A DNA stretch of 64,000 nucleotides from Lysinibacillus mangiferihumi (GCF_003049665.1 NZ_PYWM01000003.1:124001-188000); one strand, 5' to 3'; counted from the stretch's first letter, positions 53,783 through 61,995 are shown. Numbers and translations: made by a program. Notes: a model not told the origin generated them from the letters alone.

Positions 53783-53824
53783 AAAAAGTGTTAGATGATT
53801 TGCGATTTGCTGTCAATCTAACAC
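53783..53824 (-). terminator. terminator of the crcB operon, sharing the GTGTTAGATTGA arm
   Basis: On the minus strand GTGTTAGAT (53824-53816) pairs with ATCTAACAC (53796-53788) around a 19-nt loop, then TTTTT. The 5' arm, continuing as GTGTTAGATTGACAG, resembles the terminators in the 74-bp repeats at 7.0 and 59.0 kb. The rest of the 377-bp gap 53471-53847 holds only the Fur-like box and A/T-rich DNA. Confidence 0.75.
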
Positions 53825-53847
53825 TTTCTTTGTTTTGTCTAACGCTT

Positions 53848-54195
53848 TTAAAACATCTGTGGTAATAGCTCATTTATAAATTGACGATTTTTACGTAGCC
53901 AAATTTTTAAAATGATGCGATGCGTTAAAAGCTGATGTCTTTTGTTGGGCCTGTTTTTTGCTTCTAGTAAACTCTCGAGTAATAGGCACGTTTCGGTAGC
54001 GTAATTTGTAGGTTCTACTAGCACATCAAGTTTATAATCTATTAAGTGCGCTGCTTGCACCTTTGCGAGTAATTTGGCAAATAGAGTCGTCATTTCTTGG
54101 TAAGCTTCATCAAGTTCTAAGTCAATTAATGTATATAATGTATGTTCAATTTCAGCCTCTAAAGCTTGAAGCTGCTCGATTGTTGGTTGTGTCAA
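53848..54195 (-). CDS. hypothetical helical protein in the crcB operon
   Basis: A 115-residue, mostly helical soluble protein with an acidic N-terminal half (LQALEAEIEHTLYTLIDLELDEAYQEM) and a basic C-terminal half (HRIILKIWLRKNRQFINELLPQ). TTG 54195 overlaps the stop of the second crcB gene and follows AGAGGTGA, indicating coupling. No family recognised. As third gene of a fluoride-channel operon it might be regulatory, but nothing in the sequence shows this. Confidence 0.65.
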   Translation of the reverse strand: MTQPTIEQLQALEAEIEHTLYTLIDLELDEAYQEMTTLFAKLLAKVQAAHLIDYKLDVLVEPTNYATETCLLLESLLEAKNRPNKRHQLLTHRIILKIWLRKNRQFINELLPQMF

Positions 54196-54554
54196 AAAAT
54201 CACCTCTAATGTTTTAAGGACGCCCTGCATGAGGGAAAGCCCTAGTGCTACAAAGAGCAATCCGACAATTACTGTACTACAAACATAACGGAACGCTAGA
54301 TGCCATTGTTTCTTTTCGATTAGTTGCAATGTTTCAAAACCAAATGTTGAAAACGTTGTATAAGCACCTAAAAAACCAATTCCTAAGAAATGCCATAGCG
54401 CATCACTTGGATGTGCACCAACTAACAGACCGAGTACAAAGGAACCTGTTATGTTGATGACAAAGGTAGCCCAAGGATATGTACTAACAATCCATTTACC
54501 TAAGTAAAACCTTGCTAATGCACCTAAAAATCCGCCTATTCCAACTAATATCAT
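54192..54554 (-). CDS. crcB: fluoride efflux channel CrcB (second subunit)
   Basis: A 120-residue Fluc channel with four membrane helices. GFLGALARFYLGKW, the NITGSFVLGLLVG pore segment and TTFSTFGFETLQL with the TM3 break and Phe box are all visible. ATG 54554 follows AAGGAGG by 8 bp; upstream codons of the long frame belong to the other crcB. Paired crcB genes encode the two halves of a dimeric channel in many Gram-positives. Overlaps both neighbours. Confidence 0.93.
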   Translation of the reverse strand: MILVGIGGFLGALARFYLGKWIVSTYPWATFVINITGSFVLGLLVGAHPSDALWHFLGIGFLGAYTTFSTFGFETLQLIEKKQWHLAFRYVCSTVIVGLLFVALGLSLMQGVLKTLEVIF

Positions 54555-54913
54555 TGCATCCGCCTCCTTGCAAGTAGAGCACCTAGCCAAGCGCATACTA
54601 GACCACCGAACACACTCATCAAACAATAGGCGAGTGCTTGTCCCCATTTACTATTTTCCAACAGTAAAAGTGTCTCTACAGAAAAGGTCGAGAAGGTAGT
54701 AAAGGCTCCTAAAAAGCCTGTACCAATGCCGAGTACAAGGGGCGTGCGCTTAGTAAAGGTGGTGAAAAGGAAGGCTAAACAAAAACAGCCAACTAAATTA
54801 ATGCAAAGTGTTGAAAATGGAAAGACCGCCGTATTTGCAGCTAGCATACTTATATAATAGCGGGAAATAGCGCCTAAACATCCTCCTAAGCCGATTGCAA
54901 CAAATATTTTCAA
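54551..54913 (-). CDS. crcB: fluoride efflux channel CrcB (first subunit)
   Basis: A 120-residue Fluc channel subunit. GLGGCLGAISRYYISM, NLVGCFCLAFLF and GAFTTFSTFSVETLLLLE match the family, with four membrane helices. Start TTG 54913 fits AAAGGAG at 9 bp; TTG 54919 is too close. Stop and next start share ATGA. No fluoride riboswitch (crcB motif) is recognisable upstream; a TACAAT near 54980 on the minus strand may be its -10. Confidence 0.92.
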   Translation of the reverse strand: MKIFVAIGLGGCLGAISRYYISMLAANTAVFPFSTLCINLVGCFCLAFLFTTFTKRTPLVLGIGTGFLGAFTTFSTFSVETLLLLENSKWGQALAYCLMSVFGGLVCAWLGALLARRRMQ

Positions 54914-55114
54914 TGTCAAAGACTCCTTTATTTTTTAGACCGAGTATACATAATAAGATTCATCGCATGCCTTTCTATTGTATCAAGCACAAAAGCAGGA
55001 TGGTAGTTTTTTAAAGTTTGTTGTAATAAAAGCTATTTTCTTGCGAATAAAGCAATTCACTACTTTAAAGCGTTAATTATTTCCTGTAATATATAAAAAA
55101 TAACAGTTTGAATG

Positions 55115-55142
55115 TTGACAATTATTTCAATTATATGATAAT
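55115..55142 (+). promoter_or_regulatory. promoter of the bmrCD-type leader and operon
   Basis: Consensus TTGACA (55115-55120), 16-bp spacer, GATAAT (55137-55142). The start would fall near 55149, giving a leader of about 320 nt before the first ABC gene. Confidence 0.75.
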
Positions 55143-55185
55143 CTTCAATAACACTATAACAAACCAAACAAAGGAGGGCATGACA

Positions 55186-55242
55186 ATGATGATTTTATCC
55201 GTACGATACAAAAGCACAGCTGCATACATTGTCCATGTCTAA
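55186..55242 (+). CDS. leader ORF 1 of the bmrCD-type operon (18 residues)
   Basis: ATG 55186 is 8 bp after AAGGAGG and starts MMILSVRYKSTAAYIVHV. CATGACAATG at its beginning can pair with CATTGTCCATG at its end, so translation would change folding of the leader RNA. A terminator follows 54 nt downstream. B. subtilis bmrB plays such a role before bmrCD. The peptide sequence itself may not matter. Confidence 0.55.
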   Translation: MMILSVRYKSTAAYIVHV

Positions 55243-55295
55243 CATTGTTATTTTTTATGCAATGAAAGGGATGGGTGCACCTTACCTTTTATAAG

Positions 55296-55330
55296 AGACG
55301 CATGCTCTTTTCAGGGGATGCGTCTTTTTT
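55296..55330 (+). terminator. leader terminator (probable attenuator) before bmrCD
   Basis: AGACGCAT (55296-55303) pairs with ATGCGTCT (55318-55325), followed by TTTTT, 140 bp before the ABC gene and after the leader promoter. An alternative small hairpin AAGAG..CTCTT (55294-55309) would break it. Confidence 0.8.
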
Positions 55331-55375
55331 ATTGCAAAAAAAGGTGATAGTGAACAGAAAAAGGAGTGTATGTGT

Positions 55376-55432
55376 ATGCAAAACATCACAAGGAAATTAA
55401 TTTTCAATAAGGAATTGCTAGATAGTGGGTAG
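55376..55432 (+). CDS. leader ORF 2 of the bmrCD-type operon (18 residues)
   Basis: ATG 55376 lies 9 bp after AAGGAG and encodes MQNITRKLIFNKELLDSG, stop TAG 39 bp before the ABC gene. Another ATG two codons upstream is too near the site. It could couple translation to the transporter or be a fossil. Confidence 0.4.
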   Translation: MQNITRKLIFNKELLDSG

Positions 55433-55470
55433 CGAAGATGTAAAGCATGTAGGAAAGAAGGTATTGAAGT

Positions 55471-57213
55471 ATGTTTGATGTATTAAGTAAACTAAGTTGG
55501 TTTTTTAAGCAATATTGGAAGCAATATACAATAGCGATTGTACTCTTAATCATTGCGAGTGGATTAGAGGTTATTCCACCGTATTTACTAGGGTCTATTA
55601 TTGATATTTTAACTGCAGGCACAATGACAACAGCAATTTTAACGAAATATTTGTTGATTTTTGTGGCTATTATTGTTGGCGGTTATGTCTTGAATTTTGT
55701 TTGGCAATTTCGATTATTTGAAGGTGCCATTAATTTAGAGAAAATGTTACGTCGCAATTTAATGCAACATTTTTTACGTATGACACCGACATTTTATGAA
55801 AAAAATCGCACTGGTGATTTGATGGCACGAGCTACAAATGATTTAAACGCCGTGTCACTAACTGCGGGCTTTGGAATCATGACACTGATAGACTCGACGA
55901 TATATATGGGCTGTATTATTTTTGCAATGGGTTATATGATTTCGTGGAAGTTAACGTTTTTTGCCATGTTGCCAGTGCCCGTTATGGCTATTCTTATTCA
56001 GTATTTAGGGAAAATTGTGCATGAACGGTATATGAAAGCGCAGGACGCCTTTGGTGAATTAAATGATAGTGTCCTTGAGTCAGTAGCAGGTGTTCGAGTT
56101 GTAAGGGCATATGTACAAGAAAAAAAGGACGAAGCAAACTTTGCGGCAATGAGTGAAGTCGTTTATGAAAAAAATATGCATACGGCAAAAATCAACGCTT
56201 TATTTGGACCCATCACGAAAGTAGGGACAGGGATTAGTTATGTTGTGGCACTTGGCTACGGTGCACATCTAGTATCGACTGAGGCGATGTCGTTAGGGCA
56301 ACTGGTAACATTTACTGTCTATTTAGGATTAGCAGTTTGGCCAATTTTTGCGATTGGGGAACTTATTAATGTAATGCAGCAAGGGAATGCCTCACTGGAC
56401 CGTGTACAGGAAACGTTACGCTATGAAGCGGATGTACAAAATAGTGCAACACCGCAAGCTGTAGCAACGCCAAATGCTATCGGGTTCAACGATTTATCTT
56501 TCCAGTATCCAATGAGCCATGTGAAAAACTTGGAGCGTATTTCATTGTCGCTAAAAAAAGGGCAAACACTTGGTATTGTTGGAAAGACAGGTGCAGGGAA
56601 AACAACCTTCTTACGACAGCTGCTACGTGAATATCCGATTGGAGAAGGTCAGTTGTCTATTGATGGCATTGATATTACAGCTCAAACAAAAGAGCAGTTA
56701 CTCGATTGGATCGGCTATGTGCCGCAGGATCATGTATTATTCTCCCGTACAATTCGAGAAAATATTTTATTTGGAAAAGAAGATGCTACAGAAGAAGAGC
56801 TGAAACAAGCGATTTATGCAGCATATTTTGAAAAAGATTTAGCCCATCTCCCAATGGGGCTTGAAACACTTGTTGGAGAAAAAGGGGTATCACTTTCAGG
56901 CGGTCAAAAGCAACGTGTATCAATTGCGCGGGCACTCATTAAAGACCCTGAAATTTTAATCCTTGATGATTCACTTTCAGCGGTAGACGCTAAAACGGAA
57001 GCTAAAATCATCGAAAATATTCAGCGTGAACGACAGGATCGAACGACGATTATTACAACCCATCGATTATCGGGAATTCAACATGCAGATATGATTATTG
57101 TGCTTGATGAAGGACAAATCGTAGAACAGGGAACACATGAACAGCTCCTTTCACAACAAGGCTGGTATAAAGAACAATTCGACCGTCAGCAGCTAGAAGG
57201 GGGTGCCTCATGA
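55471..57213 (+). CDS. bmrC: heterodimeric multidrug ABC transporter, YheI/BmrC subunit
   Basis: A 580-residue half-transporter: six membrane segments, then an ATPase with Walker A GKTGAGKTT (about 371-379), signature LSGGQKQR, and Walker B ILILDDSLSAVD. The catalytic Glu is replaced by Asp, the degenerate site typical of the BmrC half. FFKQYWKQYTIAIVLLI, YEKNRTGDLMARATNDL and AIGELINVMQQGNASLDRV match YheI of B. subtilis. BmrCD exports several drugs. ATG 55471 follows GAAGG. It overlaps bmrD by 4 bp. Control is probably by the leader. Confidence 0.9.
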   Translation: MFDVLSKLSWFFKQYWKQYTIAIVLLIIASGLEVIPPYLLGSIIDILTAGTMTTAILTKYLLIFVAIIVGGYVLNFVWQFRLFEGAINLEKMLRRNLMQHFLRMTPTFYEKNRTGDLMARATNDLNAVSLTAGFGIMTLIDSTIYMGCIIFAMGYMISWKLTFFAMLPVPVMAILIQYLGKIVHERYMKAQDAFGELNDSVLESVAGVRVVRAYVQEKKDEANFAAMSEVVYEKNMHTAKINALFGPITKVGTGISYVVALGYGAHLVSTEAMSLGQLVTFTVYLGLAVWPIFAIGELINVMQQGNASLDRVQETLRYEADVQNSATPQAVATPNAIGFNDLSFQYPMSHVKNLERISLSLKKGQTLGIVGKTGAGKTTFLRQLLREYPIGEGQLSIDGIDITAQTKEQLLDWIGYVPQDHVLFSRTIRENILFGKEDATEEELKQAIYAAYFEKDLAHLPMGLETLVGEKGVSLSGGQKQRVSIARALIKDPEILILDDSLSAVDAKTEAKIIENIQRERQDRTTIITTHRLSGIQHADMIIVLDEGQIVEQGTHEQLLSQQGWYKEQFDRQQLEGGAS

Positions 57214-58943
57214 GTACGAGTCAACGCTTAACACGCTATGCAATGTATTTTAAAAAACCAATATTTTTAGGGTTATTTTTCTTAACCATTGCTGTCTTTA
57301 CCGAACTTGTCGGGCCATTTATTGCAAAGCATATCATCGATAATTATATGACGATCGGTCAAATAGAGATTAAACCGATTACGTGGTTGTTACTATTGTA
57401 TTTAATTTTGGCGATTGCTACAGCGGTATTACGTTACTTTATGTATATTTATTTACAAATGGGCGCAAATCGGGTTGTTCAAAAATTACGTAAAGATGTA
57501 TTTGAGCATATTCAAACGTTACCGATTCAATATTTCGATAATTTACCAGCAGGGAAAGTTGTTGCGCGTGTAACCAATGATACCGAGGCAGTACGCAATT
57601 TATATGTCCAGGTGCTATCGAATTTTGCAACAAGTTTAATTTCAATCATCGGTGTATATGTAGCGCTGTTTATTTTAAATTGGCAAATGGCATTATTGGC
57701 ATTAGTCATGGTGCCGGTTATTTATGTATGGATGATTTTATATCGGAAATTTGCTTCGAAATACAATGATGTTATTCGCACAAAGATTGCCGATATCAAT
57801 GCAATGATTAATGAATCCATTCAAGGAATGACAATTATTCAAGCATTCCGACGTGAGCAACAAATGACGAAGGAATTTGATGATATGAATAATGAACACT
57901 ATGCCTATGAACGTAAACTATTAGTGCTCGATTCGGCGACTTCATTTAACTTAGTGAATACGTTAAGGCTTTTAATGTTTACGATTTTTATTTTCTATTT
58001 TGGGACCCAATCGATGACGACAACGCAAATAATTTCAGCAGGGACTTTATATGCTTTTGTCGATTACTTAACAAAACTCTTCAATCCAATCACCAATATT
58101 GTAAATCAATTTTCGCAGCTTGAACGCTCGCTGATTGCAGGGAAGCGCGTGTTTGAGGTGTTAGATATAGATGGAGAGCCCGTATCTGAAGTAAGTCTAC
58201 CAAGATATAAAGGAAATGTAGTGTTTGAGGATGTTTCCTTTGCCTACAAAAACGATGACTATGTTTTGAAAAACTTATCATTTGAAGCACATCAAGGAGA
58301 AACAATTGCACTTGTAGGTCATACGGGCTCTGGAAAAAGTTCGATTATGAATTTATTATTCCGCTTCTATGACCCATCTAAAGGCAAGATTTCGATTGAT
58401 GGTATTGATATCACAACGGTTGCTCGTCAATCTATGCGTGAGCATATGGGGATTGTCTTACAGGATCCGTATTTATTTACAGGGACCATTGCTTCCAATG
58501 TGAGCTTAAATAATCCGAAAATCTCTCGACAAAAAGTGGAAGATTCTTTAAGAGCCGTTGGAGGAGATCGCGTGCTTGCAAACTTGCCAAATGGCTATGA
58601 TGAACCAGTGATTGAAAAGGGAAGTACATTATCTTCTGGTCAGCGACAATTAATTTCTTTTGCACGTGCATTAGCCTTTGATCCAGCCATTTTAATCTTA
58701 GATGAAGCAACTTCAAATATTGACACTGAGACAGAAGAAATTATTCAACATGCAATGGATGTACTGAAAAAAGGGCGCACAACATTCATTATTGCCCACC
58801 GTCTGTCAACAATTAAAAATGCGGATCGAATACTTGTCTTAGATCGTGGAAATATTGTGGAGCGTGGTACCCACGATGAGCTATTAGCACATGGTGGAAT
58901 TTATGAAAAAATGTATCAAATGCAAGCAAACTCTTTGCAGTAA
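57210..58943 (+). CDS. bmrD: heterodimeric multidrug ABC transporter, YheH/BmrD subunit
   Basis: A 577-residue half-transporter, partner of BmrC. Walker A GHTGSGKSS (about 370-378), signature LSSGQRQ, Walker B ILILDEATSNID with the catalytic Glu intact, and H-loop IIAHRLST. VGPFIAKHIIDNYM in the first helices is typical of YheH. ATG 57210 is inside the end of bmrC (ATGA-type overlap, GAAGGGGG upstream), so the two are coupled. A repeat-borne terminator ends the operon. Confidence 0.9.
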   Translation: MSTSQRLTRYAMYFKKPIFLGLFFLTIAVFTELVGPFIAKHIIDNYMTIGQIEIKPITWLLLLYLILAIATAVLRYFMYIYLQMGANRVVQKLRKDVFEHIQTLPIQYFDNLPAGKVVARVTNDTEAVRNLYVQVLSNFATSLISIIGVYVALFILNWQMALLALVMVPVIYVWMILYRKFASKYNDVIRTKIADINAMINESIQGMTIIQAFRREQQMTKEFDDMNNEHYAYERKLLVLDSATSFNLVNTLRLLMFTIFIFYFGTQSMTTTQIISAGTLYAFVDYLTKLFNPITNIVNQFSQLERSLIAGKRVFEVLDIDGEPVSEVSLPRYKGNVVFEDVSFAYKNDDYVLKNLSFEAHQGETIALVGHTGSGKSSIMNLLFRFYDPSKGKISIDGIDITTVARQSMREHMGIVLQDPYLFTGTIASNVSLNNPKISRQKVEDSLRAVGGDRVLANLPNGYDEPVIEKGSTLSSGQRQLISFARALAFDPAILILDEATSNIDTETEEIIQHAMDVLKKGRTTFIIAHRLSTIKNADRILVLDRGNIVERGTHDELLAHGGIYEKMYQMQANSLQ

Positions 58944-58956
58944 AAGTAAGGACAAC

Positions 58957-59030
58957 GAGGCTGGGACAAAAGAGAAAAGGTGTTAGATTGATGGCAGTCA
59001 ATCTAACACTTTTTTGCTGCGCCGTTGTTG
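58957..59030 (+). repeat. 74-bp dispersed intergenic repeat, copy 2, with terminator
   Basis: GAGGCTGGGACAAAA through GCTGCGCCGTTGTTG, almost identical to 7028-7101. It carries the same 12-bp hairpin (58980-58991 with 58998-59009) and T-run to 59015, terminating bmrCD. Confidence 0.88.
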
Positions 59031-59510
59031 CCCGCGTCTTACGCTGTGTGCGTTCTGAGCAGGAGTCACCGCCTTCGCTACCAACAACTAGTGAACACTT
59101 CTAATTTTTTATTTATTGCAAAAGCAAGAATAGCTAAGTTAGCTAAGTTCTCCATATAGCAAAAATTTACGAAAACCTTTCTTTTTTATTAAAAGTCAAG
59201 AATTAGAGTAATGCACTTAATATTTCTGGATCTATATACAATGTGCAACATTATAATATGCTATTTTTAAGCTGAACTAATTTTGATCTTGGTTCAGCTT
59301 TTATGTGTGTTTTAAGTGTTGGTTTGAAATAAAGATTGATCAAAAGTATGCTACGGTTGTTGTTATAATCTAACTCAAAGTTGAAAGGGTTTAGACCTCA
59401 ACTACTCGCCCTGCTGTAACAGTCAATCTCCCTTGTTAATCATACACATTCATCTCCCACCAACATTTGGAAACATGTTACACTATACCAAACAACTGAT
59501 TACTCAGATA
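59031..59510. other. intergenic, repeat tail and an orphan hairpin
   Basis: After the repeat comes a degenerate tail (GGAGTCACCGCCTTCGCTACC; a relative lies near 35608). A terminator-like hairpin AAGCTGAAC / GTTCAGCTT plus T (59269-59302) has no gene before it. The rest is A/T-rich with no gene. Confidence 0.5.
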
Positions 59511-59537
59511 TTCAACTAACGGTCCAGTTTAGTTGAA
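59511..59537. repeat. hairpin repeat left of the DinB gene
   Basis: TTCAACTAA (59511-59519) pairs with TTAGTTGAA (59529-59537) around a 9-nt centre starting CGG. A related element TTGAACTAACGG..CGTTAATTAGA lies to the right of the gene at 60046-60072. Confidence 0.6.
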
Positions 59538-59564
59538 TAGAAGATTGATGTAAAGGAGGATAAA

Positions 59565-60035
59565 ATGAATATATATTGTAAGAGTGCATTACATCAAATT
59601 AAAGTCGCTGTAACGACAATTGTTGAAATGATAGAAAAGTTAACAGAAAATGACTTGGAAAAAAGGCCTACACCTAATAAGCAGTCCATAGGAGAGCTGT
59701 TAGAGCATATTGCTATAATTTGTGAAGCTGATTCGCTTATTTCGGACGGGGCATCTCAAGACACGATGAACAAATTTTATTCAAGTGTTTCATATAAAAG
59801 TCTAAATGGAATTAAAGAGGCATTAATAAAAAATCATCAATTTTTAGAAGATAAATTTATGAATTTCACTGAAGTCGAACTTCAAGAGGAAGTTACTTCT
59901 TTTTGGGGTGTTACATACTCACGATATGAATGGTTGTTAGAGATTGTAGCTCACATTTATCATCACAGAGGGCAATTACACTCTATGCTTATTCATTGTT
60001 ATGGAATAGACCCAAAAGTTCCATTGTTTGAATAG
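59565..60035 (+). CDS. DinB/YfiT-like metal-binding helical-bundle protein
   Basis: A 156-residue four-helix-bundle protein. The three usual metal His positions appear as LLEHIAII (about 48), and AHIYHHRGQLH (about 131 and 135). HHRGQLHSMLIHCYGIDPKVP is the characteristic C-terminal line. Some relatives are bacillithiol-dependent transferases. AAAGGAGG precedes ATG 59565. Flanked by two related hairpin repeats and by decayed DNA, so it may be a mobile single-gene cassette. Confidence 0.85.
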   Translation: MNIYCKSALHQIKVAVTTIVEMIEKLTENDLEKRPTPNKQSIGELLEHIAIICEADSLISDGASQDTMNKFYSSVSYKSLNGIKEALIKNHQFLEDKFMNFTEVELQEEVTSFWGVTYSRYEWLLEIVAHIYHHRGQLHSMLIHCYGIDPKVPLFE

Positions 60036-60045
60036 AACTTTACTA

Positions 60046-60072
60046 TTGAACTAACGGAGTGCGTTAATTAGA
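60046..60072. repeat. hairpin repeat right of the DinB gene
   Basis: TTGAACTAACGG GAGTG-type centre CGTTAATTAGA: AACTAACG pairs with CGTTAATT at seven of eight positions. Shares AACTAACGG with the left element at 59511. Confidence 0.55.
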
Positions 60073-60381
60073 GATCATTACAAAGCATGCATTAAAATTA
60101 GACTTTCCAATTAGTCTGGTAGGAGATGGCTTAATTCAGTTGAAATAACGTTTGATAGTGATGAATTATACAGCAGAGGTTGTTAAATGATTGGAAACTT
60201 TAGCTTTCTTATCGTGGAAAAAGCCTACTTAGATATTAAATTATTGACTGTAGAAACTCTAACGGAAATATTAAATGATAGCAGACCAATGTAAAAATAA
60301 AAGACAAAGTCGAAACACTCGACTTTGTCTTTAGTAAGTAACTTCGCAATAAAAGTATAATATTACGATTCATAAAAAAAA
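60073..60381. other. intergenic with a short frame and a strong terminator
   Basis: A 35-codon frame at 60187-60294 (FLIVEKAYLDIKLLTVETL) has no ribosome site; its last part resembles the start of GNAT acetyltransferases, so it may be a fragment. A perfect terminator stem AAAGACAAAGTCGA / TCGACTTTGTCTTT lies at 60300-60332. Confidence 0.5.
60300..60332. terminator. bidirectional terminator
   Basis: Perfect 14-bp stem, 5-nt loop, A-run before and TTT after. It can serve the DinB side and the minus-strand small membrane-protein gene. Confidence 0.85.
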
Positions 60382-60648
60382 CTAACGCTCACCTATCATG
60401 AAAAGTAGTATAATAGACAAGAAAATACCAAGGAAATAAAGCCACAAAACAATATAAGGGGAATACTTCCAAAATCCTTTTTCCTTTTTAATAAAGCTTA
60501 AAATACTAAAGATTATTCCTATCGCAATTAAAATTTCTCCAACTAAAATTACGATTACCGCAGCAATTTGAAAATAATAAAAGCAAGCAATTACAATAAG
60601 TCCTGCTATAGAAAATAATGCTGATAACTTCCCACTTTTACCAAGCAT
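60382..60648 (-). CDS. small membrane protein, unknown
   Basis: An 88-residue protein with three hydrophobic helices (about 8-24, 26-50, 65-84) separated by a basic loop SFIKKEKGFWKYS. AAGGAGGGAAATT precedes ATG 60648, so translation is likely. No family recognised; the downstream terminator at 60300 fits its end. No operon partner. Confidence 0.7.
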   Translation of the reverse strand: MLGKSGKLSALFSIAGLIVIACFYYFQIAAVIVILVGEILIAIGIIFSILSFIKKEKGFWKYSPYIVLWLYFLGIFLSIILLFMIGER

Positions 60649-60779
60649 AATTTCCCTCCTTATTCCTTTTTCTTACTTCTCAAGTCATATGTATATACTG
60701 AATTATATCAAAAAATAAAAAACATAGCGATTCATCATATCGCCTTAAGGTAGTTTCATGAATAACCATATAAGAGAAA

Positions 60780-60813
60780 GACGCAACCTTAGAGAAAAAT
60801 CGAAAGTTGCGTC
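60780..60813 (-). terminator. terminator of the phospholipase-like gene
   Basis: On the minus strand GACGCAAC pairs with GTTGCGTC around an 18-nt loop, followed by the T/C-rich TTTCTCTT. The rest of 60649-60941 has no supported gene; open frames there overlap this hairpin. Confidence 0.65.
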
Positions 60814-60941
60814 CATCGCATGTATGAATAAATCATAGAAATAAGGTGGCACTAGTAATTGAGCTGTGAAAAGGTGTAGTATAACCTTTTTCCATTTGGC
60901 AATGTAGCGTAAGAACACTAAAGTCAATGCTAGTAAGAAAA

Positions 60942-61709
60942 TTAGCAGCCCATTGCAACCATTTTTGCAGAGAACGCCCCAACGATACGTGATGTCCCTG
61001 CTTCATCTGTCTGATTAGCACATTCGATAATAATACGGTCACAGCCACAACGTTCAGGATATTTCGTATTTGCATCATAACAATGATCGTGATATTTACA
61101 GCAATTGTCTAATGCATTAACAGTAGGACCTGAACCACAGTTCGCCCCTTACCAGTTATATCTAACAAGTGGGTTAAATGGATTTCCTTTATAACGGAAA
61201 GAACAACAACCGTTTTGAAGACAAGGTAAACCCCACCCCTGTGCACTAAGTACATCATCGTCTTGAAAGTCATCTGATGTTACATTCTTGTAATCTTCTG
61301 GTATCGTTAACTTACTATCAGAGGACAACTGCTCCCATTCATTTAATAGTTCATCATCTAAATACATAATAGTCTTCTTAATTTCTTTTTCTATATCTAA
61401 TGATACAACTTTCACTAAGTAAGATGTTCTGTTTGTCTCAGTGTTTATTGTTTTGAAAATAGTACCAATAAGAAAATTATTAAATTGTAGGAAGGTGGTT
61501 TTTTGTTTCACTTTTGTTTTGTTTTGTTCATTGAATTCGTTGAATGCATAAGTAGTTTCGTAGTCTACTTGTTCTATTTTGGGGTCATTGAATAATTCTT
61601 CTTTATTCAATTTATCTAGTGCTTTTGTTAATAGCGCTTGGCTCTGCTGATCTAAAGTACTTACTCCATCGGATGGTACTTTTCTTACTCGAATATCAGT
61701 AATGTTCAT
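60942..61709 (-). pseudogene. phospholipase A2-domain protein interrupted by one in-frame TAA
   Basis: ATG 61709 (AAAGGAGG upstream) opens a 186-codon frame ending at TAA 61151-61149. The same frame then runs 68 codons more to TAA 60942. The downstream part reads CGSGPTVNALDNCCKYHDHC, then YD and CGCDRIIIECANQTDEAG: the CCxxHDxCY motif of secreted phospholipase A2, with catalytic His about 207 and Asp 208. The upstream part ends GLPCLQNGCCSFRY and PFNPLVRYNW, Cys-rich and continuous with it. So one stop splits the catalytic domain. No signal peptide is visible. Either a young pseudogene, a readthrough product or a sequencing error. Confidence 0.8.
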
Positions 61710-61887
61710 TCTTATTCCTCCTTTGGTGGTTTATACTTTATAAAAGAGGTATGTTATAAAGAAAAAACAAAAATTAAGCTAAACTAATTGGCTCGTTATA
61801 CCAAAAGAAGGAAGTGAAATCCTTAATGAGATATTAAATATGTGAGAAAATCAATGCAACAGCCCTAATAAAATTTTTAACACAGTC

Positions 61888-61915
61888 TAAGCCCCACTTT
61901 GCTAAGTGGGGCTTA
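61888..61915. other. perfect GC-rich hairpin without T-run
   Basis: TAAGCCCCACTT (61888-61899) and AAGTGGGGCTTA (61904-61915) pair perfectly with a 4-nt loop TGCT, in the gap between the phospholipase-like gene and the next terminator. Possible terminator or transcribed structure. Confidence 0.5.
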
Positions 61916-61925
61916 AGTGTTGACG

Positions 61926-61958
61926 AAAGGCATCAAGAAGTTCGCTCTTGATGCCTTT
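61926..61958. terminator. terminator of the oxidase-like gene
   Basis: Perfect 13-bp stem AAAGGCATCAAGA / TCTTGATGCCTTT with a 7-nt loop, 3' of the minus-strand gene that ends at 61996. Confidence 0.75.
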
Positions 61959-61995
61959 GCTTTATATTGTGTAGAGTGAAAAACGCCCTCTATAT

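Noticed and set aside
54914..55110. Fluoride riboswitch upstream of crcB
   Set aside because: The GGnGATGG..TTC and GCTGATGGCTCCTAC-type segments are not found on the minus strand here.
55243..55330. T-box leader before the ABC genes
   Set aside because: GGGATGGGTGCACC only loosely resembles AGGGTGGNACCGCG, and there is no stem I with a specifier; a leader-ORF attenuator fits better.
60745..61078. Two minus-strand frames of 60 and 81 codons in and after the phospholipase-like gene
   Set aside because: One overlaps the terminator hairpin at 60780-60813, the other is out of frame with the PLA2 domain; neither has a good ribosome site.
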